Assembly (NCBI GenBank): GCA_020216575.1
Contig: JAIUYC010000374.1
Coordinates: 1-5,381 of the forward strand
DNA: 5,381 nt
Source: Coleofasciculus sp. S288
GTDB taxonomy: Bacteria > Cyanobacteriota > Cyanobacteriia > Cyanobacteriales > Coleofasciculaceae
Direction: 5' to 3'
The notes beneath the pieces were generated by a model. The model worked only from the letters and a program-made list of their open reading frames with translations. It was not told the origin of the DNA and ran no database searches. The translations under genes and the position numbers were made by a program. Positions 4,826-5,381 of the stretch are shown one piece after another. Numbering within the stretch: the first letter of the stretch is position 1; the number at the start of each line of letters is the position of its first letter.

Positions 4826-5381
4826 ATGGGAGATCACGATACTTACTGGAAAGCAGACGGTAGCTATTTACCTCCTGTCAAGCCACACACAAAAGCAAAA
4901 CACCAAATTTTAGCAGATTACGTCAAGAACTGGGTTGTGACGCTCTGTGGCAATAACATGGGCAAGAGAAAAACCATTACCTTGATTGATGGATTTTGCG
5001 GTGGTGGAATGTATGTTGACCCAGAGAACAATAATGAATTATGGAAGGGTTCACCTATTCGCATGATAGAAATGGTTGAGCGTGGACTAGAAATTGTTAA
5101 ATATGAGAAAAGTAAATTTGATTATGATTTAAATGCAAAATTTATATTTATTGATAGCAAGCCAGAACATATAGATTGCTTAAAAATTCAGATGCAACAT
5201 GCTGGACTTGAACATTACATTCACAATTCTGAAAAATGTGAATTCATTTGTGGAGAGTTTGAACCACTGGCTGAGCGTTTGGTTTCTGAGGTTAGTGTGA
5301 GAAAGGGGTCTTCATTTTTCTTTTTAGATCCTTTCGGGTATACCGATGTGACTATGGCAACTATTAGGAAAAGAGTTACCT
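4826..5381 (+). CDS. tcmP: TcmP-like (three-Cys-motif partner) protein, 3' truncated by window end
   Basis: The frame is open from ATG 4826 to the last base (185 codons plus one base), so the C-terminus is missing. The sequence fits the three-Cys-motif partner family. It has HTKAKHQILADYVKNW at 21-36, then LIDGFCGGGMYVD at 53-65, where relatives have DGFAGPGxY. GSPI follows at 75-78, then an acidic strand end FIFIDSKPEHIDCL (106-119) and FFFLDPFGY at 164-172. The glycine-rich DGFxGxG, the acidic D110 and the DPFG motif are the order expected of a Rossmann-fold SAM-dependent methyltransferase. Activity has, to my knowledge, not been shown for this family. The name reflects co-occurrence with a protein carrying a three-cysteine motif, and the divergent neighbour has exactly such a CX3CX2C motif. 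The codons are A/T-rich compared with the Uma2 gene and there are no HIP1 sites. Confidence 0.82.
   Translation, partial: MGDHDTYWKADGSYLPPVKPHTKAKHQILADYVKNWVVTLCGNNMGKRKTITLIDGFCGGGMYVDPENNNELWKGSPIRMIEMVERGLEIVKYEKSKFDYDLNAKFIFIDSKPEHIDCLKIQMQHAGLEHYIHNSEKCEFICGEFEPLAERLVSEVSVRKGSSFFFLDPFGYTDVTMATIRKRVT

Noticed and set aside
1..5381. CRISPR arrays, tRNA, rRNA, or insertion sequence ends
   Set aside because: No spaced direct repeats, no cloverleaf or rRNA segments, and no transposase or paired terminal inverted repeats were seen.

Overview
The window looks like accessory chromosome of a cyanobacterium. The octamer GCGATCGC (HIP1), which is strongly over-represented in many cyanobacterial genomes, occurs three times in one gene. 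Several gene families here (Uma2/DUF820, the DUF433-DUF5615 toxin-antitoxin pair, an M15-like protein) are abundant in cyanobacteria. A short palindromic element inside one gene resembles the small dispersed repeats of filamentous cyanobacteria. The genus cannot be fixed from sequence alone.

Layout. An uncharacterised 202-residue protein is encoded on the minus strand at 29-637, and its stop codon lies in a strong hairpin. About 390 bases follow with no convincing gene. A plus-strand gene at 1024-2445 encodes a 473-residue Uma2-family (PD-(D/E)XK-type) protein. Its Uma2 core is flanked by two related copies of a ~55-residue module and followed by what looks like a nucleotidyltransferase-like tail lacking its active-site residues. 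Next comes a plus-strand M15-peptidase-like gene (2537-3133), which is broken by an in-frame TAG and carries a 21-base in-frame addition shaped like a dispersed repeat.

Three minus-strand genes converge on it. They are, in transcription order, a radical SAM protein of the SplB-like family with a CX3CX2C motif (4763-3747), a DUF433 antitoxin (3732-3496) and a DUF5615 PIN-like toxin (3499-3146). They are packed with a 14-base gap and a 4-base overlap, so they are probably one transcript. Divergent from the radical SAM gene, across 62 bases, a plus-strand gene starts at 4826 and runs off the window end. It encodes a TcmP (three-Cys-motif partner)-like protein with a methyltransferase-type Rossmann fold signature.

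How the genes may work together. The radical SAM/TcmP pair is the most interesting part. Their next-door, head-to-head arrangement with a shared promoter region suggests a functional pair of unknown biochemistry, possibly nucleic-acid modification or phage defence. The attached toxin-antitoxin pair, the damaged M15-like gene and the Uma2 protein give the stretch a mobile or defence-island character. The right-hand part (3134 onward) has no HIP1 sites, which fits a different origin from the Uma2/M15 part. The defence and transfer interpretations are inference.
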